Assembly: GCA_020061995.1 (NCBI GenBank)
Contig: JAGUXE010000236.1
Coordinates: forward strand, 1 to 61,506
DNA length: 61,506 nucleotides
Source of the DNA: Ignavibacteriales bacterium
GTDB taxonomy: Bacteria > Bacteroidota > Ignavibacteria > Ignavibacteriales > Ignavibacteriaceae
Direction: 5' to 3'
Below are positions 8,563-17,025 of this stretch, piece after piece. The notes beneath the pieces were generated by a model. The model was not told where the DNA came from and searched no databases. It was given only the letters and a program-made list of their open reading frames with translations. Each line of letters starts with the position of its first letter. The first letter of the stretch is position 1. The position numbers and the translations under genes are program-made.

Positions 8563-10515
8563 TTATAGAATCGGTTCTATCCATATTCCATCTTCTTTAA
8601 TTAGTTCTATTAACTCATCCACTGCATTTTCTGTTTCAATATTTCTTCTAACAATATCTTTACTGCGGTAAAGTGTGATTTTCCCGGGACCTGAACCAAC
8701 ATATCCATAGTCCGCATCAGCCATTTCACCGGGACCATTAACAATACAGCCCATTATTGCAATTTTTACTCCTTTAAGGTGCTCTGTTCTTTTTCTGATT
8801 TTATCGGTAGTTTCCATTAAGTCAAAAAGAGTTCTACCACAAGAAGGGCAAGCAATATATTCCGTCTTAGAAATTCGTACTCTTGACGCCTGAAGTATTC
8901 CGAAAGAAATTCTGTTTACATCTTTTAAAGAGTATTCGTCTGAATCAGCATGAATAAAAACCGCATCTCCAAAGCCATCGATAAGTAATGAGCCAACATC
9001 GGTTGCGGCTTGCAACATAAAATTTTCTAAACTGAGATTGGAGTAATTCCTTTTTATAACAACCGGATTTTTAATTTCATTAATAAGGAGTTCGAAAAAA
9101 ATACGACGCTGTTCTGCCATTCCGTGAAGATTATCTGTTTCAATCATTAGGATTACTGATGCGTCATGTCTGATTAGATCAATATTTTCTAAATCTAAAT
9201 CATCAATTGAACATTTAATAAAATTGAATATTGAAGCAGATTCAGCATTCGTTTTATACTCTTCAAAAGTGAAAAGAGGAAAACCAATTTCTTTTTTCTC
9301 TAGTTCCTTCCAAAAATCAAAATCATAAACTGCTCGAAGACCATTTGGAATATCAAACGTAATTTGATTTTTGCCAAGATAAATAAAATCGGAAGCCATA
9401 TCATTCATCGACCATTTATCAGTTTTGGCATCATAAAAATAACCAATCCGTGCTAGATCGGAATATTGACTTACTCCCGATTTACTAAAATCAATAAAAA
9501 CTCGTGGCACATTTGAGCCGCCAATACCAAGAGCTTCAAAAGATTCTCTCCTTTTATACTCGAAAGGATTTGTCGGATTTTCTACGATAGCTTTTATTTC
9601 TTTATGTGAACTTCTGTTTTGATATCGAGATGCGATTGCAATTGCAACCGGAGGTTCGAATTCGGGATCCTCAGTTAATGAAACTCGAATTGTATCTCCG
9701 ATTCCATCTTCAAGTAGAGAACCAATTCCAATAGCTGACTTTATTCTACCGTCTTCACCGTCGCCTGCTTCTGTAACTCCGAGATGAAGCGGATAGTTCA
9801 TCCCTTCTTCTTCCATTTTATGAATCAGAAGTCTGTAGGCCTGAACCATAACTTGAGTATTACTTGCCTTCATCGAAAGAACAATGTTGTGGTAATCCAA
9901 ATCTTCACATATTCGTAAGAATTCTAATGCTGATTCAACCATTCCAAGCGGACTATCACCGTACCGACTCATAATTCTATCTGAAAGAGAACCGTGATTT
10001 GTTCCAATTCTCATTGCGGTTCCATATTCTTTACAGATTTTTACAAGAGGCGAAAACCTCTCTCTAATTCTTTCAATCTCAGCTTCATATTGTGAATCAG
10101 TATATTCTAGGACTTCAAATTTTTTTTTATCAACATAATTCCCTGGATTAACTCGAACTTTTTCAACTATTCGTGCTGCAAGTTCTGCTGCATTAGGAGT
10201 GAAATGAATATCGGCAATCAACGGGGCATTGTACCCTCTTTTACGAAGTTCATTTTTTATTTCTTGTAGGTTCTTTGCTTCATTGATGCTTGGTGCTGTT
10301 ATTCGAATATATTCGCTACCAGCCTCAATCATTCGGATTGATTGTTCAACAGTCGATATTGTATTCATTGTATCTGTTGTAGTCATCGACTGTATGCGAA
10401 TCGGGTTATTTCCGCCTAACGGAATATCACCGATTTTAACTTCTCTTGTTTTATATCGTTTATAAGCTGTTAAACTTTCGCAATAACTTTTTATTTTTTT
10501 TATTTCGTTTTTCAT
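8563..10515 (-). CDS. ispG: 4-hydroxy-3-methylbut-2-enyl diphosphate synthase, long form
   Basis: Penultimate enzyme of the MEP isoprenoid pathway: converts methylerythritol cyclodiphosphate to HMBPP using a [4Fe-4S] cluster. Length is 650 residues, the long three-domain type of Bacteroidota, Chlamydiae and plants, with an insert between the TIM-barrel (about 20-300) and the cluster domain. Fe-S cysteines are visible in CPSCGRTLFDL (about 555) and GCIVNGPGE (about 588). The TIM-barrel start RYKTREVKIGDIPLGG is typical. It begins 11 nt after the DJ-1-like gene ends, suggesting one transcript, and the terminator at 8386-8420 lies about 140 nt downstream. Confidence 0.95.
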   Translation of the reverse strand: MKNEIKKIKSYCESLTAYKRYKTREVKIGDIPLGGNNPIRIQSMTTTDTMNTISTVEQSIRMIEAGSEYIRITAPSINEAKNLQEIKNELRKRGYNAPLIADIHFTPNAAELAARIVEKVRVNPGNYVDKKKFEVLEYTDSQYEAEIERIRERFSPLVKICKEYGTAMRIGTNHGSLSDRIMSRYGDSPLGMVESALEFLRICEDLDYHNIVLSMKASNTQVMVQAYRLLIHKMEEEGMNYPLHLGVTEAGDGEDGRIKSAIGIGSLLEDGIGDTIRVSLTEDPEFEPPVAIAIASRYQNRSSHKEIKAIVENPTNPFEYKRRESFEALGIGGSNVPRVFIDFSKSGVSQYSDLARIGYFYDAKTDKWSMNDMASDFIYLGKNQITFDIPNGLRAVYDFDFWKELEKKEIGFPLFTFEEYKTNAESASIFNFIKCSIDDLDLENIDLIRHDASVILMIETDNLHGMAEQRRIFFELLINEIKNPVVIKRNYSNLSLENFMLQAATDVGSLLIDGFGDAVFIHADSDEYSLKDVNRISFGILQASRVRISKTEYIACPSCGRTLFDLMETTDKIRKRTEHLKGVKIAIMGCIVNGPGEMADADYGYVGSGPGKITLYRSKDIVRRNIETENAVDELIELIKEDGIWIEPIL

Positions 10516-10526
10516 AGAATTCTAAG

Positions 10527-11045
10527 TTATAAATATTGATTTATTTCAGAGTCAATTTCCATCACAAAATCCAAACTGAAATTTGCTGAAGCAGCTGTAA
10601 TTATTCTTTTTTCGGATACAACCGGTTTATCAGTAAACTCAATTCCTAACCTAATAAGTTCCATTTTGTTTTCCGGAAAACAAGTCGATTGAATTCCATT
10701 CAAAATCCCACTTTTTGCCAAAACAACCGGAGCAGAACAGATTGCAGCAATAATTTTCTTCTTTTTGAAAAACTTTTGAGCGGCTTTATGAAGATTATCA
10801 TCGTTCCAATAGTTTTTTATTCCGCTTCCCCCAATGATGATTAATGCGGAAAAATTATTCTCATTAATATTGAAAAATTGCACATCATTTCTAACTTTTG
10901 AACCATGAGTTCCAACACAATACGATGCTGCATCAGATGAGATAAAAATCTTGTATTCTTTCTTTTCAAGATAAGCTCGTACCGTAAAATATTCTTCCTC
11001 GTTGAAGTATATTTTAGGTAGAAAAATAAGGATGCTTTTTTTGAT
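10527..11045 (-). CDS. DJ-1/PfpI family protein, probably starting at ATC
   Basis: Cysteine-dependent DJ-1/PfpI fold, by family a possible glyoxalase/deglycase-like stress protein. From 11045 the frame is open for 172 residues and reads as a complete domain: beta-1 KKSILIFLP, the conserved acidic residues FNEEEY (16-18), GGSG, and the nucleophile elbow AAICSAP with Cys103. No ATG, GTG or TTG occurs in frame between the stop at 11087 and a GTG at 10883, and starting at that GTG would remove beta-1, the acidic residue and a third of the fold. ATC at 11045 sits exactly where a start is expected. Alternatives are a lost start (young pseudogene) or a sequencing error. Downstream, ispG follows by 11 nt. 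Confidence 0.75.
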   Translation of the reverse strand: MKKSILIFLPKIYFNEEEYFTVRAYLEKKEYKIFISSDAASYCVGTHGSKVRNDVQFFNINENNFSALIIIGGSGIKNYWNDDNLHKAAQKFFKKKKIIAAICSAPVVLAKSGILNGIQSTCFPENKMELIRLGIEFTDKPVVSEKRIITAASANFSLDFVMEIDSEINQYL

Positions 11046-11085
11046 AAGTTGATTTGTAATTTTATAAACCTTTTGAATTTCGATT

Positions 11086-11093
11086 CAAATATA
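11086..11093 (-). promoter_or_regulatory. Candidate -7 box for the DJ-1/ispG transcript
   Basis: The minus strand reads TATATTTG, matching the Bacteroidota -7 box TAnnTTTG. The -33 region is only T-rich (no TTG). Transcription would start near 11079, about 34 nt before the ATC at 11045, consistent with that codon being the start. Confidence 0.35.
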
Positions 11094-11159
11094 GTGAATG
11101 ATGCATAAACGGAAAAGGGATAGAAAAATCAATTCTTCCTTACAATCAATTGTTTTGAT

Positions 11160-11167
11160 TATCTTTG
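11160..11167 (+). promoter_or_regulatory. Candidate -7 box for dnaG
   Basis: TATCTTTG matches TAnnTTTG and lies 31 nt before the dnaG ATG. The -33 element is weak (TTC near 11135-11138), so this is tentative. Confidence 0.4.
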
Positions 11168-11198
11168 TACGTTTTCAAATTATTAAACTTAGAATTAA

Positions 11199-13064
11199 AT
11201 GAGAATCCCCGAACAAAAAGTAGAAGAAATATTACATTCGGCAGATATAGTCGATATGATAGGGCAGCATGTTCAATTGCGGAAGCGTGGAAAGAACTAT
11301 GTGGGTCTGTGCCCATTTCATAACGAAAAAACTCCTTCGTTTACTGTAAATCCGGATAAGCAAATCTTCTATTGTTTTGGCTGTCAAGAAGGGGGAAATG
11401 TTTACAAATTCTTAATGAATTATAAAAAAATCTCCTATGTTGAAGCAATTCAGGAAGTCGCTGCCGATCTTGGTATTACTATCGATTATGAAGATAATAG
11501 GAGTGGAGCATTATCTGAAACAGAAATTCTATATGAAATTAATGAAGAGGCTGCAAGATTTTTTTCAAATAATTTATTAAAAAGTGCTGAAGGGGAAAGA
11601 GCAAAAAATTATTTTGATTCTCGTAAAATAAAAATTGCAACAATTCGCTCATTCGGATTGGGTTATGCACTAACAAAGCGCGATGCTTTAGTCGATTATT
11701 TTGTCACTAAGAAAATTGACATTAATAAAGCAATTGAACTAGGTTTAATCGGAAGAAGTGAAAAAGGAGCTCTCTATGATAGGTTTTATAACCGATTAAT
11801 TTTTCCAATTTTTTCTCCAAATGGAAGAGTAATTGCTTTTGCCGGCAGAGTTTTTGAAACTTCTGACAATATGGCGAAGTATCTCAATTCTCCCGAATCT
11901 AAAGTTTATTTCAAAGGGAGAATTTTATATGGATTGTCACATTCAAAAGAAGAAATACGAAAGTTAAATTCTGCCATTCTTGTTGAAGGTTACATGGATT
12001 TAATTTCACTTCATCAGTATGGTATAAAAAATGTAGTTGCCGTTTCGGGAACTTCATTAACTGATGATCAAGTTCAATTGCTTTCGCGTTATACTAAAAA
12101 TGTTGTACTCTTATTTGATGCTGATAATGCAGGGGTTAAAGCTTCAATGAGAAGCATTGAAATTTTGCTCAAACAAGATATGAATATTAAAATTGCATCT
12201 CTTCCTCCCGGGGAAGATCCCGATTCCTTTGTGCAAAAATTTGGAAAGGATGAGTTTGTTAATCAAATTGGTCGTGCACAAAATTTTATGGAATTCCAAT
12301 TTTCAATTTATGAAGCACAAGGAAAATTTGCTGATCCGGTAACATCAACCGATACCATTCGCGAATTAATTAAGCCAATCGGTTTGATAGCCGATGAGCT
12401 TAAAAGAAGTATGTTGATAAAATCACTTGCTGAAAAATTTAATTTGCGTGAAAAACTACTTGAAACAGAGACTGAAAAGATCCTAAAGAAAATTGAAATA
12501 GAAGCTAAGCGAATAAATACAGCACCCCAAACAAAAGCAGCATTGGAATTGATCGAGCAAGATGTTTCTAAAAGGGAAAAAGAATTAAAACCTGTAATAA
12601 GAGTTGAAAAAGAACTAATCCAATTTTTATTAGATGGCAATGCAAAAGTTATTGATTATATTTTCAGTGAAATTGAGCCGGATGATTTTTATTTGCTGGA
12701 ACATCATAAAATAACTGCTCTTATTTATGATATTTATAAAGAAGAGAATTATTTTAATGTAAACTCACTTCTTTCTAGAATTGAAGAAGAAAACCTTCAA
12801 AAATATTGTTTGGAGTTAAGCATTGAAAAGTATCGTGTAAGCGATAAATGGGATATTAAACACGTTGTCGAAAAAGATAAAAACTCTTTGAAACATTTAA
12901 ATGATGTAATTAAGAAGTTTAAACTTTATCCCCTTGAACAAAGGATGAGGGAAGTATTGGCCGAGATGAAACAGACTTCAGATGAAAAAAGACAACTTGA
13001 CTTGATGAAAGAGAATTCTGAACTTGCGCAAGAGAAAAAATTAATTGAACAAAAATATTCATAA
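11199..13064 (+). CDS. dnaG: DNA primase
   Basis: Makes RNA primers at the replication fork with DnaB helicase. Length 621 residues, normal. The N-terminal CHC2 zinc finger has C38, H41, C59 and C62, with the motif CPFHNEKTPSF. The RNA polymerase core includes FAGRVF. The TOPRIM motifs are VEGYMDL (about 265) and LLFDADNAG (about 306). The C-terminal helicase-binding region is lysine- and glutamate-rich, as in relatives. The ferredoxin gene begins 12 nt after the stop, so the two may share a transcript. No rpoD or rpsU neighbour, unlike the classical macromolecular-synthesis operon, is seen here. Confidence 0.97.
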   Translation: MRIPEQKVEEILHSADIVDMIGQHVQLRKRGKNYVGLCPFHNEKTPSFTVNPDKQIFYCFGCQEGGNVYKFLMNYKKISYVEAIQEVAADLGITIDYEDNRSGALSETEILYEINEEAARFFSNNLLKSAEGERAKNYFDSRKIKIATIRSFGLGYALTKRDALVDYFVTKKIDINKAIELGLIGRSEKGALYDRFYNRLIFPIFSPNGRVIAFAGRVFETSDNMAKYLNSPESKVYFKGRILYGLSHSKEEIRKLNSAILVEGYMDLISLHQYGIKNVVAVSGTSLTDDQVQLLSRYTKNVVLLFDADNAGVKASMRSIEILLKQDMNIKIASLPPGEDPDSFVQKFGKDEFVNQIGRAQNFMEFQFSIYEAQGKFADPVTSTDTIRELIKPIGLIADELKRSMLIKSLAEKFNLREKLLETETEKILKKIEIEAKRINTAPQTKAALELIEQDVSKREKELKPVIRVEKELIQFLLDGNAKVIDYIFSEIEPDDFYLLEHHKITALIYDIYKEENYFNVNSLLSRIEEENLQKYCLELSIEKYRVSDKWDIKHVVEKDKNSLKHLNDVIKKFKLYPLEQRMREVLAEMKQTSDEKRQLDLMKENSELAQEKKLIEQKYS

Positions 13065-13076
13065 CAATTGATAAAT

Positions 13077-13301
13077 ATGGAATTTAGACAAGCAAAAACC
13101 GGCAAATTGATGATAGATATTTTACCTGACAAGTGTGACTTCTGCGGATGCTGTGTTGGAGTTTGTCCAGAAGATGCAATCGAGTTGAAAGAAGCCGCTA
13201 TAACTATAATAGATGCTCTTTGTACTAACTGTTCAAAATGTATTTGGAGCTGCCCAATAGAAGTGATAAAATTTAAGAAGGATGGTGTTCCCTTTAAATA
13301 G
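13077..13301 (+). CDS. Small 2x[4Fe-4S] ferredoxin
   Basis: A 74-residue bacterial-type ferredoxin carrying two full cluster motifs, CDFCGCCVGVCP and CTNCSKCIWSCP (both CxxCxxCxxxCP), so it should bind two [4Fe-4S] clusters and carry low-potential electrons. I chose the ATG at 13077; an in-frame TTG 9 nt upstream is possible. It lies 12 nt after dnaG and less than 1 kb from a geranylgeranyl-reductase-family gene on the same strand. In Methanosarcina such a reductase is genetically linked to, and uses, a ferredoxin, which suggests the same partnership here (inference). Confidence 0.9.
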   Translation: MEFRQAKTGKLMIDILPDKCDFCGCCVGVCPEDAIELKEAAITIIDALCTNCSKCIWSCPIEVIKFKKDGVPFK

Positions 13302-13316
13302 TATATGGGAAAACAA

Positions 13317-14174
13317 CTATTCCTTCTTCAAAACTAACAACTGATATTTCCACAATTTTTTTCTGTAAGCAGCAAATTGAGATAATCCGGTTTTGTAATG
13401 AACTCTTGAAAAATAACTTGCCTTTTTTACAAATACATTGTAAAAGAAAGTCCCAAACATTCCAAGGAAAGCTGCTATAAAGAAACGGATTACAGATGGG
13501 TAGACTTCTTTAGTTACATCTTGTTCCCTTTCAAGCACTAATCCGAACGTTTTGGCTTCTTTTACTAACTCTTCCGAACTCACAACATCAGTTACCGCCC
13601 AACCGTTGAACATCAACTGCATTAATTTGTTTTGTGAGAAAGGATAATCGTATGATTTAAAGCAATCTGCAATAACAATTTTTCCTCCCGGCTTTAAAAC
13701 TCTTTTTGCTTCTTTAAGGAAATCAGCTTTGTTGACTGCTGTTTGCATACTTTCAATAGCCCATACAAAGTCAAACGCATTATCTTCAAATGTTGTTAAG
13801 GTATAATCCATGGCTTTAAATGAAACGAGATTAGATACATCATTTCTTTTTGCAAATTCTGTTGCTGTTGCCACTTGCTTCTCACTTAATGTAATTCCGG
13901 TTACATTACAGCCAATATTCTTTGCTAAATAGATCGCAGATCCACCAACACCGCATCCGGCATCAAGTACAATATCGGTTGATTTTATATTCCCAATTTC
14001 TGCCAGAAGTTTATTTGTGTTTAATATTGCTTCCTTTAAACTCTTAATTTCCCTACTCCAAATCCCGTAGTGCAAACCAAGCGCTTCTTCAAATTTCCAA
14101 AACATTCTATAATGGATTTCAGTTTGGTCATAATAATTCGCAACATCTTTTGGTGTAAAAGTTTTCATTTTCAT
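13317..14174 (-). CDS. Class I SAM-dependent methyltransferase
   Basis: A 285-residue soluble methyltransferase. Motif I is VLDAGCGVGGSA (about 69-80), the acidic post-I and motif II regions follow (FDFVWAIESMQ near 130), and motif III is LKPGGKIVIAD (about 160-170). The overall order resembles the tocopherol/sterol methyltransferase branch, with a distinct C-terminal extension from about residue 205 containing the hydrophobic stretch FFIAAFLGMFGTFFYNV that could bind membrane or a lipid substrate. It sits on the opposite strand between the ferredoxin and the isoprenoid reductase, so a prenyl-quinone or isoprenoid lipid substrate is plausible but unproven. Confidence 0.8.
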   Translation of the reverse strand: MKMKTFTPKDVANYYDQTEIHYRMFWKFEEALGLHYGIWSREIKSLKEAILNTNKLLAEIGNIKSTDIVLDAGCGVGGSAIYLAKNIGCNVTGITLSEKQVATATEFAKRNDVSNLVSFKAMDYTLTTFEDNAFDFVWAIESMQTAVNKADFLKEAKRVLKPGGKIVIADCFKSYDYPFSQNKLMQLMFNGWAVTDVVSSEELVKEAKTFGLVLEREQDVTKEVYPSVIRFFIAAFLGMFGTFFYNVFVKKASYFSRVHYKTGLSQFAAYRKKLWKYQLLVLKKE

Positions 14175-14301
14175 CTTTTGATTAATAATTGAGATGGTTC
14201 TTGAACATTTAAAATTAAATAATAATTAGGTTAAGTAAAAGCGAATGGAAAAGAAGTTGAAAATTTTTATCTTTACTCCAAACAAATAAAGAAAAATTAA
14301 T

Positions 14302-15471
14302 TTGAAAAATAGTTATGATGTGATAGTTGTTGGTGCTGGTCCTGCAGGTTCAATCGCTGCAAGAAGTGCTGCTGAAAAGGGAATTTCTGTACTGCTTCTC
14401 GAAAAAGATAGAGATGTAGGATATCCAGTCCGCTGTGGAGAAGCCGTAGCTAAAGCCGGTATCGAAGAATTTATCACAGCGGATGAAAAATGGATTGCTG
14501 CTAAGGTTAATAAATTTTCATTCATTGCTCCAAATGAATCTGAAGTTACGGTCCAACTTAGTGATGTTGCATTCGTTTTGGAACGACGATTATTTGATTA
14601 TGAACTCGCTCGGACGGCTGCAGATGCGGGCGTTGAGATTTTGACACGAGCCTATGTAAACGGTTTAATAATTGAAGATGGCAATGTTTGCGGTGTAAAG
14701 TTTGAATTTCATGGCGAGCAAAAAGAAGTGCGCGCAAAAATTGTAATTGCCGCTGATGGTGTTGAATCACGTGTCGGGCGTTGGGCTGGAATCGAGACAC
14801 ATGTTGATTTCCGAGAGATGGAAAGTGCAGTTCAAGTCACTGCTGCAAACATCCCTATTAATCAAGATACATTATATTTTTATTTCGGAATTGATGTTGC
14901 CCCATCGGGGTATCTCTGGATTTTTCCAAAAGGAAATAACAAAGCCAATATAGGAATTGGTGTAAGCGGTTCTATCGGAAAAAAGAAATCGGCTTTATCT
15001 TATCTTAATAATTTTATGGAAAAACATTATCCTGATGCGCCGGTATTAACAAGAATTGCGGGGGGTGTTCCATGTGGTCTTACTTTAGATAAAATTTCTG
15101 CACCGGGAATCATGCTTGTCGGTGATGCTGCTCGTCAAGTCAATCCGCTTAGTGGTGGCGGTATTGCGAGCGGAATGATCGGTGGCAGCATCGCAGGAAG
15201 AATTGCAAGCGAATCAATAAAAATGAAAAAGCCGGAACACATATTGTCTTACGATAAAGCATGGCACGACAGACTTGGCAAACGGCACGAAATATTCAAT
15301 AGGATTAAAAATGGTATTTATAATTTCCCCGACGAAAAGTTTAATTCAATTGCTAATTCGTTCTTAAAAGTCCCTGAAGAAAAAAGGGGGCTTGGAAATC
15401 TATTTGTGACGGCACTAATTAATCAACCATCATTATTGGTAGACGTCGCAAAGGTTTTTCTTGTGAAGTAG
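14302..15471 (+). CDS. Geranylgeranyl reductase family FAD oxidoreductase
   Basis: A 389-residue flavoprotein that by family saturates double bonds of prenyl chains (archaeal lipid, chlorophyll side-chain or menaquinone-tail reductases). N-terminal FAD motif VVGAGPAGS (about 9-17), the family's substrate motif PSGYLWIFPK (PxxYxWxFPK; about 197-206) and the second FAD motif GDAARQVNPLSGGGI (about 274-288). The start is a TTG at 14302: it gives MKNSYDVIVVGAG, whereas the next in-frame candidate would cut into the Rossmann strand. A non-photosynthetic role such as menaquinone or polyprenol saturation is likely, because no chlorophyll gene is nearby. Confidence 0.85.
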   Translation: MKNSYDVIVVGAGPAGSIAARSAAEKGISVLLLEKDRDVGYPVRCGEAVAKAGIEEFITADEKWIAAKVNKFSFIAPNESEVTVQLSDVAFVLERRLFDYELARTAADAGVEILTRAYVNGLIIEDGNVCGVKFEFHGEQKEVRAKIVIAADGVESRVGRWAGIETHVDFREMESAVQVTAANIPINQDTLYFYFGIDVAPSGYLWIFPKGNNKANIGIGVSGSIGKKKSALSYLNNFMEKHYPDAPVLTRIAGGVPCGLTLDKISAPGIMLVGDAARQVNPLSGGGIASGMIGGSIAGRIASESIKMKKPEHILSYDKAWHDRLGKRHEIFNRIKNGIYNFPDEKFNSIANSFLKVPEEKRGLGNLFVTALINQPSLLVDVAKVFLVK

Positions 15472-15508
15472 AGGTAGTTGAAATTTTATAAATTAGTTTA
15501 AAAATATG

Positions 15509-15542
15509 AAGGTCGGAAGTTCAATAATTCTCCGACCTTTTT
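15509..15542 (+). terminator. Intrinsic terminator after the geranylgeranyl-reductase-like gene
   Basis: Perfect 9-bp stem AAGGTCGGA (15509-15517) with TCCGACCTT (15531-15539), 13-nt loop, followed by further T residues. It lies between two convergent genes. Confidence 0.85.
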
Positions 15543-15576
15543 AAATATTTTTACGATATTTTGATGAATCTTACTC

Positions 15577-16119
15577 CTAAGCAGGTATAACCTCAATTGC
15601 AGAATTAACATCTTTTTTTAGTAAACTTTCAATAGCAGTTAATGTCCCGCGTATTGATGTCGGACAACTCCCACAAGCCCCTTGGTATCTAATCTTAAGT
15701 GTATAACCTTCTAATCCAAGGACTTCTAATCCACCGCCATCGTAAGCTAATGCCGGTCTAACCTTTTGATTTAGTATTTCATTAATTTTCCTGTAAAGTT
15801 CGGTAGCATCTTCATCCAGGCCTTTTGGTTCTTGCTCTGTAGGGATTGTAGCAACATCAAATGATTTTAATAAATTTACAAGTGGACGTTGTATTTGTCC
15901 CCATTGTGATTCTTTTGTTTTCTCGACAGTTATAAATTTATCCATATAAAAAACCGAAACAACACCTTCCAAATCAAAAATTAATTTTGCCAGCGGATCA
16001 GAGTTCGCTTCATCTTTATTTTGAAATTGTCGTGTTTCGTATTTTAATATTTTTTCATTAAGAATAAATTTTAATGCATGGGGATTTGGTGTTAATTCCA
16101 CATCAATTACTTGAATCAT
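15577..16119 (-). CDS. Fe-S cluster carrier protein of the Nfu/NifU family
   Basis: A 180-residue scaffold or carrier for iron-sulfur clusters. The N-terminal Nfu_N domain spans about residues 4-88 (TPNPHALKF, then FYMDKFITV). The C-terminal NifU-like domain spans about 104-178 with the cluster-binding pair C149 and C152 in GACGSCPTS. The two-domain layout is that of mitochondrial NFU1 and many Bacteroidota proteins. A well-formed promoter and AGGAGA ribosome site precede the ATG. It would supply clusters to nearby Fe-S clients such as IspG or the ferredoxin, as well as others. Confidence 0.93.
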   Translation of the reverse strand: MIQVIDVELTPNPHALKFILNEKILKYETRQFQNKDEANSDPLAKLIFDLEGVVSVFYMDKFITVEKTKESQWGQIQRPLVNLLKSFDVATIPTEQEPKGLDEDATELYRKINEILNQKVRPALAYDGGGLEVLGLEGYTLKIRYQGACGSCPTSIRGTLTAIESLLKKDVNSAIEVIPA

Positions 16120-16143
16120 TATTGTCTCCTAAATTTGCGTCAA

Positions 16144-16174
16144 CAAACATAGCTAACAGAACAAATTTGGTCAA
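16144..16174 (-). promoter_or_regulatory. Bacteroidota-type promoter of the nfu gene
   Basis: On the minus strand TTG (16174-16172) is followed by a 20-nt spacer and TATGTTTG (16151-16144), a full match to TTG-N19/21-TAnnTTTG. The predicted start of transcription is near 16137, 18 nt before the ATG. Confidence 0.65.
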
Positions 16175-16298
16175 GGGAAAAAGTATTGGCAGCTCTTTCC
16201 CAAAAAAATAATTGACTTTATTATGCGGTGTGCTCTACTTCATTTTAATTTAGCATTAATGTTACTATTTTAAAGGTTCGAATCATGAGAATTAAATT

Positions 16299-17024
16299 AT
16301 GTTAAAAATCTTTTTATTGTTTTTGTCCGTTTCAGTTTTTTCATTTAGTCAAAATCTAGAAACAATAGTCATCGGAACCGGATTTTATCCGCCATTTGCA
16401 TTTAATAATGAAAAAGGTGAGTTAGATGGTTTTGATTATGAACTCGGCAATAAAATAACCGAAGAATTAGGTAAGAAATGTGAGTGGAAACAACTCCCCT
16501 TCAAATCTCTTTTTACTTCTTTAGATGAAGGCAAAATCGATATTATTATAGCCGCAATTCACATTACTGATGAACGTAAAAAGAAATATCTATTCAGCCT
16601 TCCATATGCAAACACCGGACTTGTTTTTATTATTTCGGAGGAGAGACGCAAAGAGTTTTATAGGATTGAAGATTTTCATTCAAAAAGAATAGCAGCAAAA
16701 GAAAAATCTACAGGGATGGATTTCGTTGTTAATAATAAAGAAAAATTTAAGTATGTGGTTGAACAATGTGCCGAAACAGATTTATGTTTTGAAGCATTAA
16801 GTAATTCAAGTGTTGATGCTATAGTCAGTGACTATCTCTCATCGAGATTATATCTAAAAAACAAATCTAAATTTGTTATTGCAACTCCGCCATTTAATTT
16901 ATGCGGAATAGGAATTGTCGCGAAAAAAAAAGATACTCAACTCATTAAAACAATTAACGAAGTTATTTCGAAACTGCAAGAGAGCAATTATTTAAAGAAC
17001 TTGTACATCAAATGGTTGTTATAA
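16299..17024 (+). CDS. Periplasmic solute-binding protein, family 3, linked to a sensor kinase
   Basis: A 241-residue binding protein of the amino-acid/polar solute type (two-lobed Venus-flytrap fold). Signal peptide about 1-18 ending FSFSQ. Recognisable blocks are GFYPPFAF, GFDYELGNKI and the DIIIAAIHITDERK segment. No ABC permease or ATPase is adjacent; instead a hybrid histidine kinase starts 1 nt after the stop codon. This suggests a sensing role in which the ligand-bound protein signals to the kinase, rather than transport. Ligand unknown, probably a small amino or organic acid. Confidence 0.85.
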   Translation: MLKIFLLFLSVSVFSFSQNLETIVIGTGFYPPFAFNNEKGELDGFDYELGNKITEELGKKCEWKQLPFKSLFTSLDEGKIDIIIAAIHITDERKKKYLFSLPYANTGLVFIISEERRKEFYRIEDFHSKRIAAKEKSTGMDFVVNNKEKFKYVVEQCAETDLCFEALSNSSVDAIVSDYLSSRLYLKNKSKFVIATPPFNLCGIGIVAKKKDTQLIKTINEVISKLQESNYLKNLYIKWLL

Positions 17025-17025
17025 T

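Noticed and set aside
16299..17024. Component of an ABC amino-acid importer
   Set aside because: No permease or ATPase gene is adjacent; the gene is joined to a histidine kinase, so a sensing role fits better.
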